Positions 17,900 through 26,762 of a DNA stretch of 64,000 nt are shown here, in pieces. The position numbers and the translations under genes were made by a program. The notes beneath the pieces were generated by a model. It saw only the letters and a program-made list of their open reading frames with translations, searched no databases and was not told the origin of the DNA. The stretch comes from Pichia kudriavzevii. Its lineage: Eukaryota > Ascomycota > Pichiomycetes > Pichiales > Pichiaceae. The DNA is taken from assembly GCF_003054445.1 (NCBI RefSeq), contig NC_042510.1, positions 124,001 through 188,000 on the forward strand, written 5' to 3'. How positions within the stretch are numbered: position 1 is the first letter of the stretch; every line of letters begins with the position of its first letter.

Positions 17900-18580
17900 A
17901 TGTCCATACCAAAACCCAACAACGGCACGCTTCGACTCGGGTCTATTGCGCCAGACTTCACGACAGACACATCGCTCGGAGAGCTCCATTTCTACGAGTA
18001 CATAGACCAGTCGTGGTGTATACTGTTTTCCCACCCTGACGACTTCACCCCCGTGTGTACGACAGAGCTAGGGGCGTTTGCGAAGCTCGAGCCGGAGTTC
18101 ACTAGGAGAGGCGTCAAGATGATTGGATTGAGTGCCAATGATGCCGACTCCCACCGTTTGTGGATCAAAGACATTGATGAAATCACAGGAAGCCACCTGT
18201 CTTTCCCCATTATTGCCGACCCGGACCGCCGTATTGCCCTCTTGTACGACATGATTGACCACCAGGACGCAACCAATATCGACGACAAGGGGGTCCAGTT
18301 GACCATCCGTTCGGTCTTCATCATCGACCCGGCTAAAACAATCCGTTTGATTATGACCTACCCGGCCAGCTGCGGGAGAAACACCGCTGAGGTTCTCCGT
18401 GTCGTTGACTCCCTACAAACTAGTGAAAGACTCTCTAGGAAAGTCACCACCCCTATTAACTGGGTCCCCGGTGACGACGTCATCATTGCCCCCACCGTTG
18501 ACGACAACGAGGCCAAGCAGCTCTTCCCAAAGTTCCGCAGCATTAAACCCTACCTCCGTTTGACACCGCTCTCCAAATGA
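17900..18580 (+). CDS. PRX1: 1-Cys peroxiredoxin (Prx6/Prx1 family)
   Basis: The protein has 226 residues from the ATG at 17900; the frame extends four codons upstream only through a TTG. It reduces peroxides using the peroxidatic Cys53 in PVCTTE, with the Prx6-type SHPDDFTPVC context and the conserved arginine in the QLTIRSVFIIDP block. A second cysteine lies in YPASCGRNT, the position where Prx6-type enzymes often carry a non-resolving cysteine. S. cerevisiae Prx1 carries a mitochondrial presequence; here the mature domain begins almost at once (APDFTTDT at 17-24), so a cytosolic enzyme is likely. The gene is visibly more GC-rich, with C-ending codons, than neighbouring ILV5. Confidence 0.9.
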   Translation: MSIPKPNNGTLRLGSIAPDFTTDTSLGELHFYEYIDQSWCILFSHPDDFTPVCTTELGAFAKLEPEFTRRGVKMIGLSANDADSHRLWIKDIDEITGSHLSFPIIADPDRRIALLYDMIDHQDATNIDDKGVQLTIRSVFIIDPAKTIRLIMTYPASCGRNTAEVLRVVDSLQTSERLSRKVTTPINWVPGDDVIIAPTVDDNEAKQLFPKFRSIKPYLRLTPLSK

Positions 18581-19368
18581 CCGCAGTGTCGTACGATCTT
18601 GTCTAATCTCGTACTTGTACTTGTATATGTATAATGTCTGTTTAGATAAGAATATATCCGTCAACATGTATTTGTATTTCCATCCGCTTTCCTGGAGTTT
18701 AGGGTCCTTCTATTCAGTTTAGGGTCCTTCTATTCAGTTTATCATTCTATTCAGTTTATCATTCTATTCAGTTTATCATTCTATTCAGTTTATCATTCTA
18801 TTCAGTTTAACATTCTATTCAGTTTATCATTTTCTCTGCCAATGTTTTAACTTCCTATTGAATGATTACGTAATTGAGGAAGGAATGGGAAAAATTTAAG
18901 CAGGCGCGTTTTTCCTCGCTGTTTTTTTCTCTTCACCACTTTTTCTCTGTTTTCTTTTCTCCTTTTGGCACCTTGTTGTGTTATTTTTGTCGTCTTTGGA
19001 TGTTTACTACCCCTGTCGTGTGTCATTGGGTTTTTTTCCCTTCTGTCTCCCCTGACGCCAAATCCAACTTTATACTTTTCGTTTTAACTTAGATAGTCTA
19101 CATCATTCTATAGGGTCTCCTCCTTGCCAGACAAAAGTTACGTTGAAGAACATCTCCTATTCTTCTATTCACCCCTTGGAACCCCTTCAATAACCACTTT
19201 CTCGTCATCTCCATTTCTACTTGGTTTGTCTGTGGGGTCTTTTGTTTGTTGAACGTTTACATACATACACACATAGATATACACTTGCATATTCTCATAG
19301 ACACATTAACACACATACACATTAGCACACATACACATCAACACACACATACAACAATCCCTTGCGTG
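18581..19368. other. intergenic: peroxiredoxin 3' flank and promoter of the mucin-like gene
   Basis: The 788-bp stretch contains the 17/20-bp tandem array at 18696-18831, a pyrimidine-rich stretch (about 18905-19080), and a CA/CATA-rich leader from 19258 to 19356 before the ATG at 19369. I see no gene in it. Confidence 0.6.
18696..18831 (+). repeat. tandem array of 20-bp and 17-bp units
   Basis: Two identical 20-bp units (AGTTTAGGGTCCTTCTATTC at 18696 and 18716) are followed by 17-bp units AGTTTATCATTCTATTC starting at 18736, 18753, 18770 and 18787, a one-base variant at 18804, and a partial copy at 18821. The shared TTCTATTC-AGTTTA core shows that one unit type arose from the other. Confidence 0.95.
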
Positions 19369-21423
19369 ATGCATCCACAACCACAGATAGAGGAGAAACA
19401 TCTACTGCCTCTACATAGAGGCACAAGTCAACAGAATGGCGGCTTCGAGACGGGGAAGCACCGTCGACGTCTTTCTAGGAAGAGGCTACTCATCATCACT
19501 GCATTCTTCCTGATGATGCTCTTGGTCGTCTATCGATGCACCCCTCCCCCAGCTCTCTTCCAATCTCCACTCACCTTCTCTCATACCCAGCAACACCCCC
19601 ATGACTGCAAACTAGATCACCTTGATACCCCAACCATTGCACTCGATGGTGCACCTAATCCATGGAACAACGTTGAAATCCAAGAGCTTGAGGCCAGTGT
19701 TGAAAATGATAATGGTGTCAATGCCCAAGTGAATACCAAGAGCAACAACTTGGAAAATGCTGGAAATTCAACCGAGATCTCAACTGTTAAAACCGGTAAC
19801 GGAGGAGCAGAAGAAAATGAAGAAGAAGAAGAAGAAGATCAAACATCCATTTACGCCGATTCCATCATCCGTAATATTATGGAAGGCTCTAATAATGCAA
19901 TCATTCCAAGGTTCAAGCTCGTGAAAAGAGCAGACGAAACAAACTCTTCAACCGTGCAAACACCAACTCTTTCATTCACTGCGGGCACATCAACTACCCC
20001 TCTAGATCCAACCTCTTCGTCTACGGATAACTCTGGAACCGCAGACCCAGGAAATGCAGAATCGAGTGCATCGCCAAATTTCGATTCCACTTCAACATCA
20101 ACACAAGATCCTCTCTCAACTTCTACTGGTGATCCAAATAATTCACCATCATTCACACTATCGTCTACTGAATCTTCAGATCCTACCTCATCATCCTTCT
20201 CCTCTTCATTCGATACTTTGTCTTCTTCTTCAGATGATGGCGCCCCTTCGATCTTCCCCTTCACAACATCTATTTTATCATCTTCTACCTCCTCAGAAGT
20301 TTCGAGCTCCTCTCCATCCACACCAGAGAGTACCTTCTTCTTCTCAACTTTACCAACTTCATCGTCGTCATCGTCAACTTTATCGTCGTCGTCATTAACT
20401 TTGTCTTCTTCAACAGCAACACATCCTTCGTTCCTACCATCCACAAGCTCTTCTTCCACGACAACTTCCATATCTACTCCGTCGTTCCCCTCAACAACAT
20501 CATCATCTTCATCCAGCTCTTCTCTTTTGTCTTCGTTTATCTCTACACCGTCGTCATCTTCCTCCTCGTCATATTCATCGCCGTCTTCATCAACACTATC
20601 TTCATCGTCTTCTGCTACTTCTTCCACCTTGTCGCCCTCTTCATCTAGCGAGTCCTCGACGTCTACGACATCAACATCATCAAGCACATCATCAACAACA
20701 TCACCGTCATCATCATCGTTTTCTTCCTCGACGATCACATCTGCATCTTCAACGACTTCCAATGACAATAAATTGCTGATCACCGTTGTTCCATCTACTA
20801 CAATTATGAATAGTGCAAGTACAGTTGTGATTTATCACACCATCACAAAATCAAATACTCTTGCTAATTACTCGTCAGGAATTTCCTCTAAAAATAAAAA
20901 TATTGCTATAGGTGTCTCGATTGGTATAGGTATACCATTGATTTCTGCTATAATCATCGTTCTCCTGTTAGCATACCGCCGTAAACAACAGAATTCAGTG
21001 AGAAACTACCTCGATTCAAATGGTAGGGATGCCGGCATTGCAGTCGATGAGGGTAACTTCTTCACGAGGTTTTTTAGACGTGCATTTATCGGTTTGCCAA
21101 TACTGAGAAACGATCCGAATGGAGGGGATTTTGATGACGACCTCCATGATGATTTAGCTCACGATCCAAAACCGATTTTTAGTGGAAAAAATGACTCAGA
21201 CCTCTTTGACTCTAATAGTAACTCAAACAATGGCTTCTTTGTCAGTAGACCTAAGCCCTTACACTTGGTGAACTCTGATAATAACGATCAGTCCCAAACA
21301 AAGGAACATGACGATACACTAGATGATGAAGATGTTCACTATTTGGATTCAGATGATACCGATGATTATGTGCGGCCACCAGGCCACGACTCGAGTGCGT
21401 CACCGCCTCAACTCTCTCAATGA
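19369..21423 (+). CDS. mucin-like Ser/Thr-rich surface protein with two membrane segments
   Basis: I place the start at the ATG at 19369 (684 residues); the frame extends upstream only through a CA-repeat region with a TTG start. A basic N-terminus (HRRRLSRKR) precedes a hydrophobic signal anchor at 40-57. Residues 60-187 are mixed and end in a Kex2-like site VKR-A (Lys186-Arg187), after an EEEEEED run. Residues about 190-465 are almost wholly Ser/Thr/Pro, expected to be heavily O-mannosylated. A second membrane segment (about 512-535) is followed by YRRK and a 145-residue acidic tail (DDEDVHYLDSDDTDDY). The layout recalls cell-wall sensors or signalling mucins (Mid2, Msb2), but I see no diagnostic cytoplasmic motif. 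Function is unknown. Confidence 0.8.
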   Translation: MHPQPQIEEKHLLPLHRGTSQQNGGFETGKHRRRLSRKRLLIITAFFLMMLLVVYRCTPPPALFQSPLTFSHTQQHPHDCKLDHLDTPTIALDGAPNPWNNVEIQELEASVENDNGVNAQVNTKSNNLENAGNSTEISTVKTGNGGAEENEEEEEEDQTSIYADSIIRNIMEGSNNAIIPRFKLVKRADETNSSTVQTPTLSFTAGTSTTPLDPTSSSTDNSGTADPGNAESSASPNFDSTSTSTQDPLSTSTGDPNNSPSFTLSSTESSDPTSSSFSSSFDTLSSSSDDGAPSIFPFTTSILSSSTSSEVSSSSPSTPESTFFFSTLPTSSSSSSTLSSSSLTLSSSTATHPSFLPSTSSSSTTTSISTPSFPSTTSSSSSSSSLLSSFISTPSSSSSSSYSSPSSSTLSSSSSATSSTLSPSSSSESSTSTTSTSSSTSSTTSPSSSSFSSSTITSASSTTSNDNKLLITVVPSTTIMNSASTVVIYHTITKSNTLANYSSGISSKNKNIAIGVSIGIGIPLISAIIIVLLLAYRRKQQNSVRNYLDSNGRDAGIAVDEGNFFTRFFRRAFIGLPILRNDPNGGDFDDDLHDDLAHDPKPIFSGKNDSDLFDSNSNSNNGFFVSRPKPLHLVNSDNNDQSQTKEHDDTLDDEDVHYLDSDDTDDYVRPPGHDSSASPPQLSQ

Positions 21424-21774
21424 TATAACTTTGTTTTGATCAGACAACCTTTTAATTTCCTGCATGTTTTAATATCCTACTCCCATCTTACAGTCTGTTT
21501 TCAACAGCTACTAGTCAATCTATAGATATATTTTGTATAAACGTTTAATCTTGGAACTTTGGGGAAACCGTTTGGATTTATATATCTACCTAATTAAGTC
21601 ATATTTACAATGAAGAAAATATAGAGAGTTTACTCAAATCCTAGTTCTAGTAAAGCCAATAGAGATTTTTTTATAAGGGATGCTCGTCTTGACTAAAAGG
21701 AAAAGGGAAAGACAATTGGTGAAGTAAAACACAGTAAATCCATGGACAAGTTTGCTAAAGAAATGCAAGCAACC
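21424..21774. other. convergent 3' flanks of the two surface-protein genes
   Basis: This 351-bp AT-rich interval separates two convergent stop codons. No gene or repeat is visible. Confidence 0.6.
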
Positions 21775-23970
21775 CTATAGTGCAACCATAACTACACCAA
21801 AGACAAGGTTTATCATATTAGTTGGTGTATATTTGATACCTGCACCTTCATAAGTGACCTGCTTTGGAACTGTCGATGATGATATTGTACTTGTTTCCGC
21901 TGGAACAGAAGTGCTTCGTGTGCCTGCTAAATTGGATGATTTAATAGAGGGGGTAATGAAAGATCCTAGAGTTTGAGATGAACTATTAAAAAAAGAAGTA
22001 GCTGGGGTGTTCGTAACCCCAGCTGGAGTAGACTCAACTGGAGTGGATGCAACTGGAGTAGACTCAACTGGAGTAGACTCAACTGGAGTAGACTCAACTG
22101 GAGTAGACTCAACTGGAGTAGACTCAACTGGAGTAGACTCAACTGGAGTAGACTCAACTGGAGTAGACTCAACTGGAGTAGACTCAACTGGAGTAGACTC
22201 AACTGGAGTAGACTCAACTGGAGTAGACTCAACTGGAGTAGACTCAACTGGAGTAGACTCAACTGGAGTGGATGCAACTGGAGTGGATGCAACTGGAGTG
22301 GATGCAAGAGTAGTTTTTGAATCACTGCATCTTTCATCTGAGCAATGGCTAATCTTCAAAACTGCGGTTGTAGAAGTAGTTACAACCGACTTATTTGGAA
22401 CAACAATGGAAGATTTCGAATTTGGACAAACAAATGAAGGAATAACATAGTCCGTTAACTCAAACGAAGTTACTATTGCGCCAGTAGAATACGATTTTAT
22501 CATAGTTGAAGGGCCAAATGAACCAGAAAGATTATTGGGAACAGCACATGATGTGGTGGTAAACCATAATATCACATCTTTCATTAAAGTAGCAGAAACA
22601 CCTTCAACACATTTTGCAGTTAACATATTGGAATCACAGTCAGTAATAATTGTAGTTGAAGTGCTCGGAACTGGAACGCATGAAGAGGCTGTAACGCTTG
22701 ATAAAGACTTTGTCGTGGTTGTTGGTGGAAACGATGTTAAAGAAACCAATTTGGATTTAGAAGTTGATGTTACTAAAGTAGAATATTGAGCAGATGATGG
22801 TGTAAAAGAGGGTGATAGTGCCGGACAACTGAAAGATGGGATGATAGCATTGGAAACGGTAACCACAGTCGTAGTGATGCCATTAAAGTATGTGGTAACA
22901 GACTGGGAGTTAACAAAGGACCCCGAAATTGTGTTGCCTGCTGGTGGTGCACATGAATAAGTGATGATGGAAACATCATTAGTACCAACTGGAACAACCG
23001 TAACACCTGGAACACAAGTGACAGGGACTCTCGAAAAGCCACAATCAGTAATGAATGTAGTTAAGGAGGTTGTAGAAACAGATGATGGCGGATTAGAAGA
23101 TAATGGGGTGGAAGATAGAGTAGACGATGATGGAGTAGAGAATGGAGTGGAAGGTGTTGAAGTAGACGATGATGCAGTAGAAAATAGAGTAGATGATGAA
23201 GTTGAAGATAATGGAGTAGATGATGGTGAAGTAGATGATAAAGTGGAAGATGGCGGATTAGAAGATAATGGGGTGGAAGATAGAGTAGAAGACGATGGAG
23301 TAGAGAATGGAGTGGAAAATTGAGTAGATGGCAGTGGAGTAGTTGTCGGAGTATATGAAGAAGAAATCCCAGAGCTTAATGTAACACATGTGAAATCAGC
23401 AATATCACAATTTGTTACGGTGAAGGTAGAGGAAACACCATCTAAACCAATTCTCGCTGTGGTTTCATGACATTGGAAAGAACCGGTGGCACCAGGTGGA
23501 GAATTACAAGAAGTGGTAGAAACAGAAGCGGTGTATCCATTCTCTTGGAATAGTTCCGTAATCCCAACATAACAACTAGCAAAGACGGTTTCACTAGCAC
23601 AGATTGGCGTGGTCCAAAATGTACTGGTACAATGTGGGTTTTCGTCACAATGGGTAAAAGTAGAAACTAACGTAGTTGAAGGAACCGTTGTTTGAATGGT
23701 AGTGGTTGGAAGGAATGACAAGGCACACGGTGCAAGAGTCCTTCCAGAGATGGTTTGTGTTTCGTAAGAAGTTAAAACATTTCCGTCCACATCTGTGGAA
23801 TAAAAAGTATTGGTTAATGTATTAGTAGTCCAAACAAACGGTGAACACTTACTAGTTGACGTCGATGTTTCACCTCTTCTTTCAATATCTTCCACTTTTG
23901 GTATTGCCAGTGCCATTGCCAGGCTGCAGTAGACAAGGACATCGAAAAAAAAGGTTTTGAATAGGTTCAT
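21775..23970 (-). CDS. putative GPI-anchored cell-wall adhesin with Cys modules and VESTP repeats
   Basis: The protein has 731 residues. A signal peptide (about 1-22) is followed by a possible Kex2 site (ERR-G, residues 30-33). Three related Cys-bearing modules lie at about 105-197, 305-384 and 440-517; the shared pattern is C-x-x-G-V/I, then S/T-C-x-x-P, S/T-GSF and I-x-x-F-x-C. They are separated by Ser/Thr/Pro linkers, one containing an internal duplication (SSSTLSSTPLSSNPPSS twice). Residues about 555-655 are VESTP/VASTP pentapeptides. The C-terminus ends in a short hydrophobic tail (MINLVFGVVMVAL), suggesting a GPI signal. A cell-wall adhesin or structural mannoprotein is likely; the ligand is unknown. 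The modules are not a domain I can name. Confidence 0.85.
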   Translation of the reverse strand: MNLFKTFFFDVLVYCSLAMALAIPKVEDIERRGETSTSTSKCSPFVWTTNTLTNTFYSTDVDGNVLTSYETQTISGRTLAPCALSFLPTTTIQTTVPSTTLVSTFTHCDENPHCTSTFWTTPICASETVFASCYVGITELFQENGYTASVSTTSCNSPPGATGSFQCHETTARIGLDGVSSTFTVTNCDIADFTCVTLSSGISSSYTPTTTPLPSTQFSTPFSTPSSSTLSSTPLSSNPPSSTLSSTSPSSTPLSSTSSSTLFSTASSSTSTPSTPFSTPSSSTLSSTPLSSNPPSSVSTTSLTTFITDCGFSRVPVTCVPGVTVVPVGTNDVSIITYSCAPPAGNTISGSFVNSQSVTTYFNGITTTVVTVSNAIIPSFSCPALSPSFTPSSAQYSTLVTSTSKSKLVSLTSFPPTTTTKSLSSVTASSCVPVPSTSTTIITDCDSNMLTAKCVEGVSATLMKDVILWFTTTSCAVPNNLSGSFGPSTMIKSYSTGAIVTSFELTDYVIPSFVCPNSKSSIVVPNKSVVTTSTTAVLKISHCSDERCSDSKTTLASTPVASTPVASTPVESTPVESTPVESTPVESTPVESTPVESTPVESTPVESTPVESTPVESTPVESTPVESTPVESTPVESTPVASTPVESTPAGVTNTPATSFFNSSSQTLGSFITPSIKSSNLAGTRSTSVPAETSTISSSTVPKQVTYEGAGIKYTPTNMINLVFGVVMVAL
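22021..22311. repeat. 15-bp minisatellite encoding VESTP/VASTP
   Basis: The plus-strand unit is GTAGACTCAACTGGA. Fourteen consecutive identical copies (about 22057-22266) are flanked by GTGGATGCAACTGGA variants, with one further GTAGACTC copy on the left. The near-perfect identity implies recent expansion or ongoing homogenisation, and copy number is probably polymorphic. Confidence 0.97.
23084..23320. repeat. duplicated linker segment inside the adhesin gene
   Basis: A 40-bp segment at 23084-23123 recurs exactly at 23249-23288, offset 165 bp, and similarity continues for about 30 bases beyond. It encodes the duplicated Ser/Thr/Pro linker between Cys modules 1 and 2. Confidence 0.9.
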
Positions 23971-24807
23971 TGTACTCAGATACTATTATATTGATGATAC
24001 GTTTGACAAAAGAGAACTCACAGGTTAATTTGGTTTTCTGACGAGGACAAAAACGTTGAAGCCAAACATGATTTATATAGAAAAGTTACTGCTGGCCTTT
24101 GACACCGACTTAATAATATTTGTGGGTGTTTCTGAAACAAAAACAAACCATATATATGTTTCAACATAAGACTCTTAAAATGGCTGTAGTGAACAGTGAA
24201 AGTTTCTAGCCGAGTGACATAGAAAAAAATCAGTTTTGTTAAGTACCAATATCCGGTTATAGAATACAATAGGTTCTGTACTTCCAACTGCCGTGAAAAT
24301 TCATAAAACAACAATAACTTCGAAAACAGGTAGCATAACATGTTCAAGATTCCCAGAAAAAAAAGCAGCAAACTCGGTTTTATGTTTTCATAAAATTTCC
24401 TATTGGGGCGTCTTCAATAAAGAAACCAAAAACATCCAAATGTTTGTGCATAATGTATTCTGCAATGGAATACCAATGTAGCAAATTTACTCCTGCATAC
24501 AAGTACGTGTATCATAAAAGATTGTATAATTGAAGCTTCAAGCAAAAAGCTTAGGAAAATTCTTGCTTCATGATGATGTGCCATTTATTGATGTCTTAAT
24601 TATTGGACCTCTAAATTACCCTCATTTCTAGCCGATTCTTCATGCCAGATCATGTTGGGATATTTCGTAGACAATAAAATACATTGTAGTAGCACCATCA
24701 TTTATTAATCTGATATGGTAAGATACCGTAAACATTAGAAGAAGCAAAAAGGAAGATTTTTTGCACCAGTAGAATTACACCTTGGCTCCCAAAATACCAA
24801 TACAAAA
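23971..24807. other. intergenic: adhesin promoter and BFA1 3' flank
   Basis: At 837 bp this is a long upstream region for the minus-strand adhesin gene, in keeping with the long promoters of regulated yeast surface genes. I see AT-rich sequence and no gene, tRNA or clear operator. Confidence 0.6.
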
Positions 24808-26511
24808 TCATTGTTGATTCAAAAAAATCTTAAGGTCATATTTGAATTCATGAGCATGTTCATCATTTGGAAACCAGTTTCCAACTTTTCTAACCCACCT
24901 TTCCTCTTCATTCTTCCAGCTTTTATACATATCAGGATGGACCCTAAAATGGTTGTTGGGATTCTTAAGGTTTTCAGATATAGATATTGTAGACTCTGAT
25001 GGCACCAATCTCCCAAAAGCGCTACCACCAGTGCCTTTTCCTATTTTAGTACTGGCTTTCTTTTCGGTCAGTTTTATCGTGGTATCAAAGTCTTCGTCAA
25101 ACGGATCATCTTCATAATTTCCAGTCATGCTGATCCAACGTAATTTTTTATCATCATATATCATATTACCAACAACCTGTGGCATGGAATTATTGTTTAT
25201 CAGTTTGGGTTTCGACGATGTTATTGACTCGAATTTTTCTGCATCCTCCTCGTTACCCATCCATTTCTTCAATTGTGGATCGTACACTATTTCACCATAC
25301 ATATGACCAGGCATTACTTTCCTAACCTTAGGTCTCCCTAACGAGCGTATGAGTTTGAGCTTTCCTTCTTTCGTCAACTTGGCAGTTTGTGAGACATTTT
25401 GCGGAGTCAAGTGTATTAGTTTTTGATCACTGTTTTGTTGTTTTGAGCTATGGTGGTGATTATGATTTCGATGAGACGTGGGTTCTGTATATTTTGACAA
25501 ATCAAACTTTTGACTCTTGCGTTTCAATTTCTTATAATCCGAATACGTGATTGTTAAGTCAAAATCATCAATATTATCAAGCTCTTTTCCGTTAAATGCC
25601 TTTAGCTCGGAAGCTACTCTTAGTGTATCTGCTGGAGTAAATGTCTTTTGGTTGTAAGTGTTGTTATTTATATCCATTGTCGAAGAAAACCTGTGAATCT
25701 TCCGAGGTGAACCCTCTAACCCGGTGGCCATTCCCATTTTGATTGCCGGTAGGGACGATTTCCTTTCTAACGCGGAGAAGGCAGGAGTGTTGGATTTAAA
25801 TCGATCCAATTTAGAAGTGTCTATTTCCACGGATTCAAAGGCTTTATCTTTAGAGAAATCATCTATGAAGTCATTGTCGACTTTGTCGTAATATTTCGAC
25901 AGTCTATTGTTATTATGAAGCACATTATTCTTCATCTTCTTATATTTGGCAAGGTTTTCAAGTCTTGCCAATTCTGCCGCCCTCTTTGCCTCCATTTGTC
26001 TCCTATTAAAGTTCTTGATCAAATCGATTTCTGGTTCAGGATCTTGGAATTCATCAAAATCAACCATATAATCACTGTTTTCAGTGTCACTTTCCGAATA
26101 AGAATTAATTGATGACGGAGTTTTAGAAGACGATGAAGATATGGAATCAATTCTAGGAGATTTAAAATCTTTGTTCAGCGTAAGGAAGTGGTTGGAAGTT
26201 GGTGTTTTCATAGCGGATTTCAACCGATTCGGAGAAACCTTAAACGTCTTTTCTCGATTCTGTGATTCCACTTTATCCCGTACAATTCTATCAAAATCCA
26301 TGGCTTGCTGATCACCATCAGTTGTAGAAAAGTCAAACTCCTCACCGTCAAAATCATCGGTATTTTCTCGTGCCTCCTTGTCGATATATTTGGCTAGTAG
26401 TTGTTGTTTATGCAGTAGTTTGAGATTCTCTCGAGATATGTCATTCTCATGTATAGTCGATAAGTCAATCTTGGATGGTCGTAAACTTAGCTTTCGGAAC
26501 TCTTTCTCCAT
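24808..26511 (-). CDS. BFA1: Bfa1/Byr4-type mitotic exit GAP subunit
   Basis: The protein has 567 residues (S. cerevisiae Bfa1 has 574). The C-terminal half shows the Bfa1/Byr4 pattern of repeated short blocks: GRPKVRKVMPGHMYGEIVYD followed by KKWMGNE, a second copy PQVVGNMIYDDKKLRWISM, and a C-terminal block with WKNEEERWVRKVGNWF. The N-terminal half is charged and low in complexity. With Bub2, Bfa1 forms the spindle-pole GAP for the Tem1 GTPase and restrains mitotic exit until the spindle is oriented. Paired Y/W blocks with conserved spacing are the main evidence; sequence elsewhere is weakly conserved, as is normal for this family. Confidence 0.82.
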   Translation of the reverse strand: MEKEFRKLSLRPSKIDLSTIHENDISRENLKLLHKQQLLAKYIDKEARENTDDFDGEEFDFSTTDGDQQAMDFDRIVRDKVESQNREKTFKVSPNRLKSAMKTPTSNHFLTLNKDFKSPRIDSISSSSSKTPSSINSYSESDTENSDYMVDFDEFQDPEPEIDLIKNFNRRQMEAKRAAELARLENLAKYKKMKNNVLHNNNRLSKYYDKVDNDFIDDFSKDKAFESVEIDTSKLDRFKSNTPAFSALERKSSLPAIKMGMATGLEGSPRKIHRFSSTMDINNNTYNQKTFTPADTLRVASELKAFNGKELDNIDDFDLTITYSDYKKLKRKSQKFDLSKYTEPTSHRNHNHHHSSKQQNSDQKLIHLTPQNVSQTAKLTKEGKLKLIRSLGRPKVRKVMPGHMYGEIVYDPQLKKWMGNEEDAEKFESITSSKPKLINNNSMPQVVGNMIYDDKKLRWISMTGNYEDDPFDEDFDTTIKLTEKKASTKIGKGTGGSAFGRLVPSESTISISENLKNPNNHFRVHPDMYKSWKNEEERWVRKVGNWFPNDEHAHEFKYDLKIFLNQQ

Positions 26512-26762
26512 TGAGGACTGATATAAGCAAAGAAAGGCTCTCTGCGGTGCGATTTATCATCTAGCAGTTCCCCTCAATAGAACTCGAAACTCACATTTTC
26601 ATAAACAAACAAGACAAGGATTTTCATGCTCGGTTTGAGTTTTTCTTTTTTCCATCAGAGGCTCAACATTTTTTTAATATCCATAATATTTAAAGTAAAC
26701 ATTTATAAATGACTATACGATTCAAGAGCAACAACTCCAAGACTTTCAAAAAGGGGATGAAA

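Noticed and set aside
19851-20783. 310-codon minus-strand frame of almost pure Asp/Glu/Val
   Set aside because: It is the antisense of the Ser/Thr-rich mucin gene: TCN/ACN codons read backwards give GAN/GTN. Composition has no other support.
22021-22311. CRISPR-like regular repeat
   Set aside because: Units are directly adjacent with no spacers, lie within a coding gene and the genome is eukaryotic.
22007-22450. 147-codon plus-strand frame with a VDSTG repeat
   Set aside because: It is the antisense reading of the adhesin minisatellite; 15-bp units keep all frames open.
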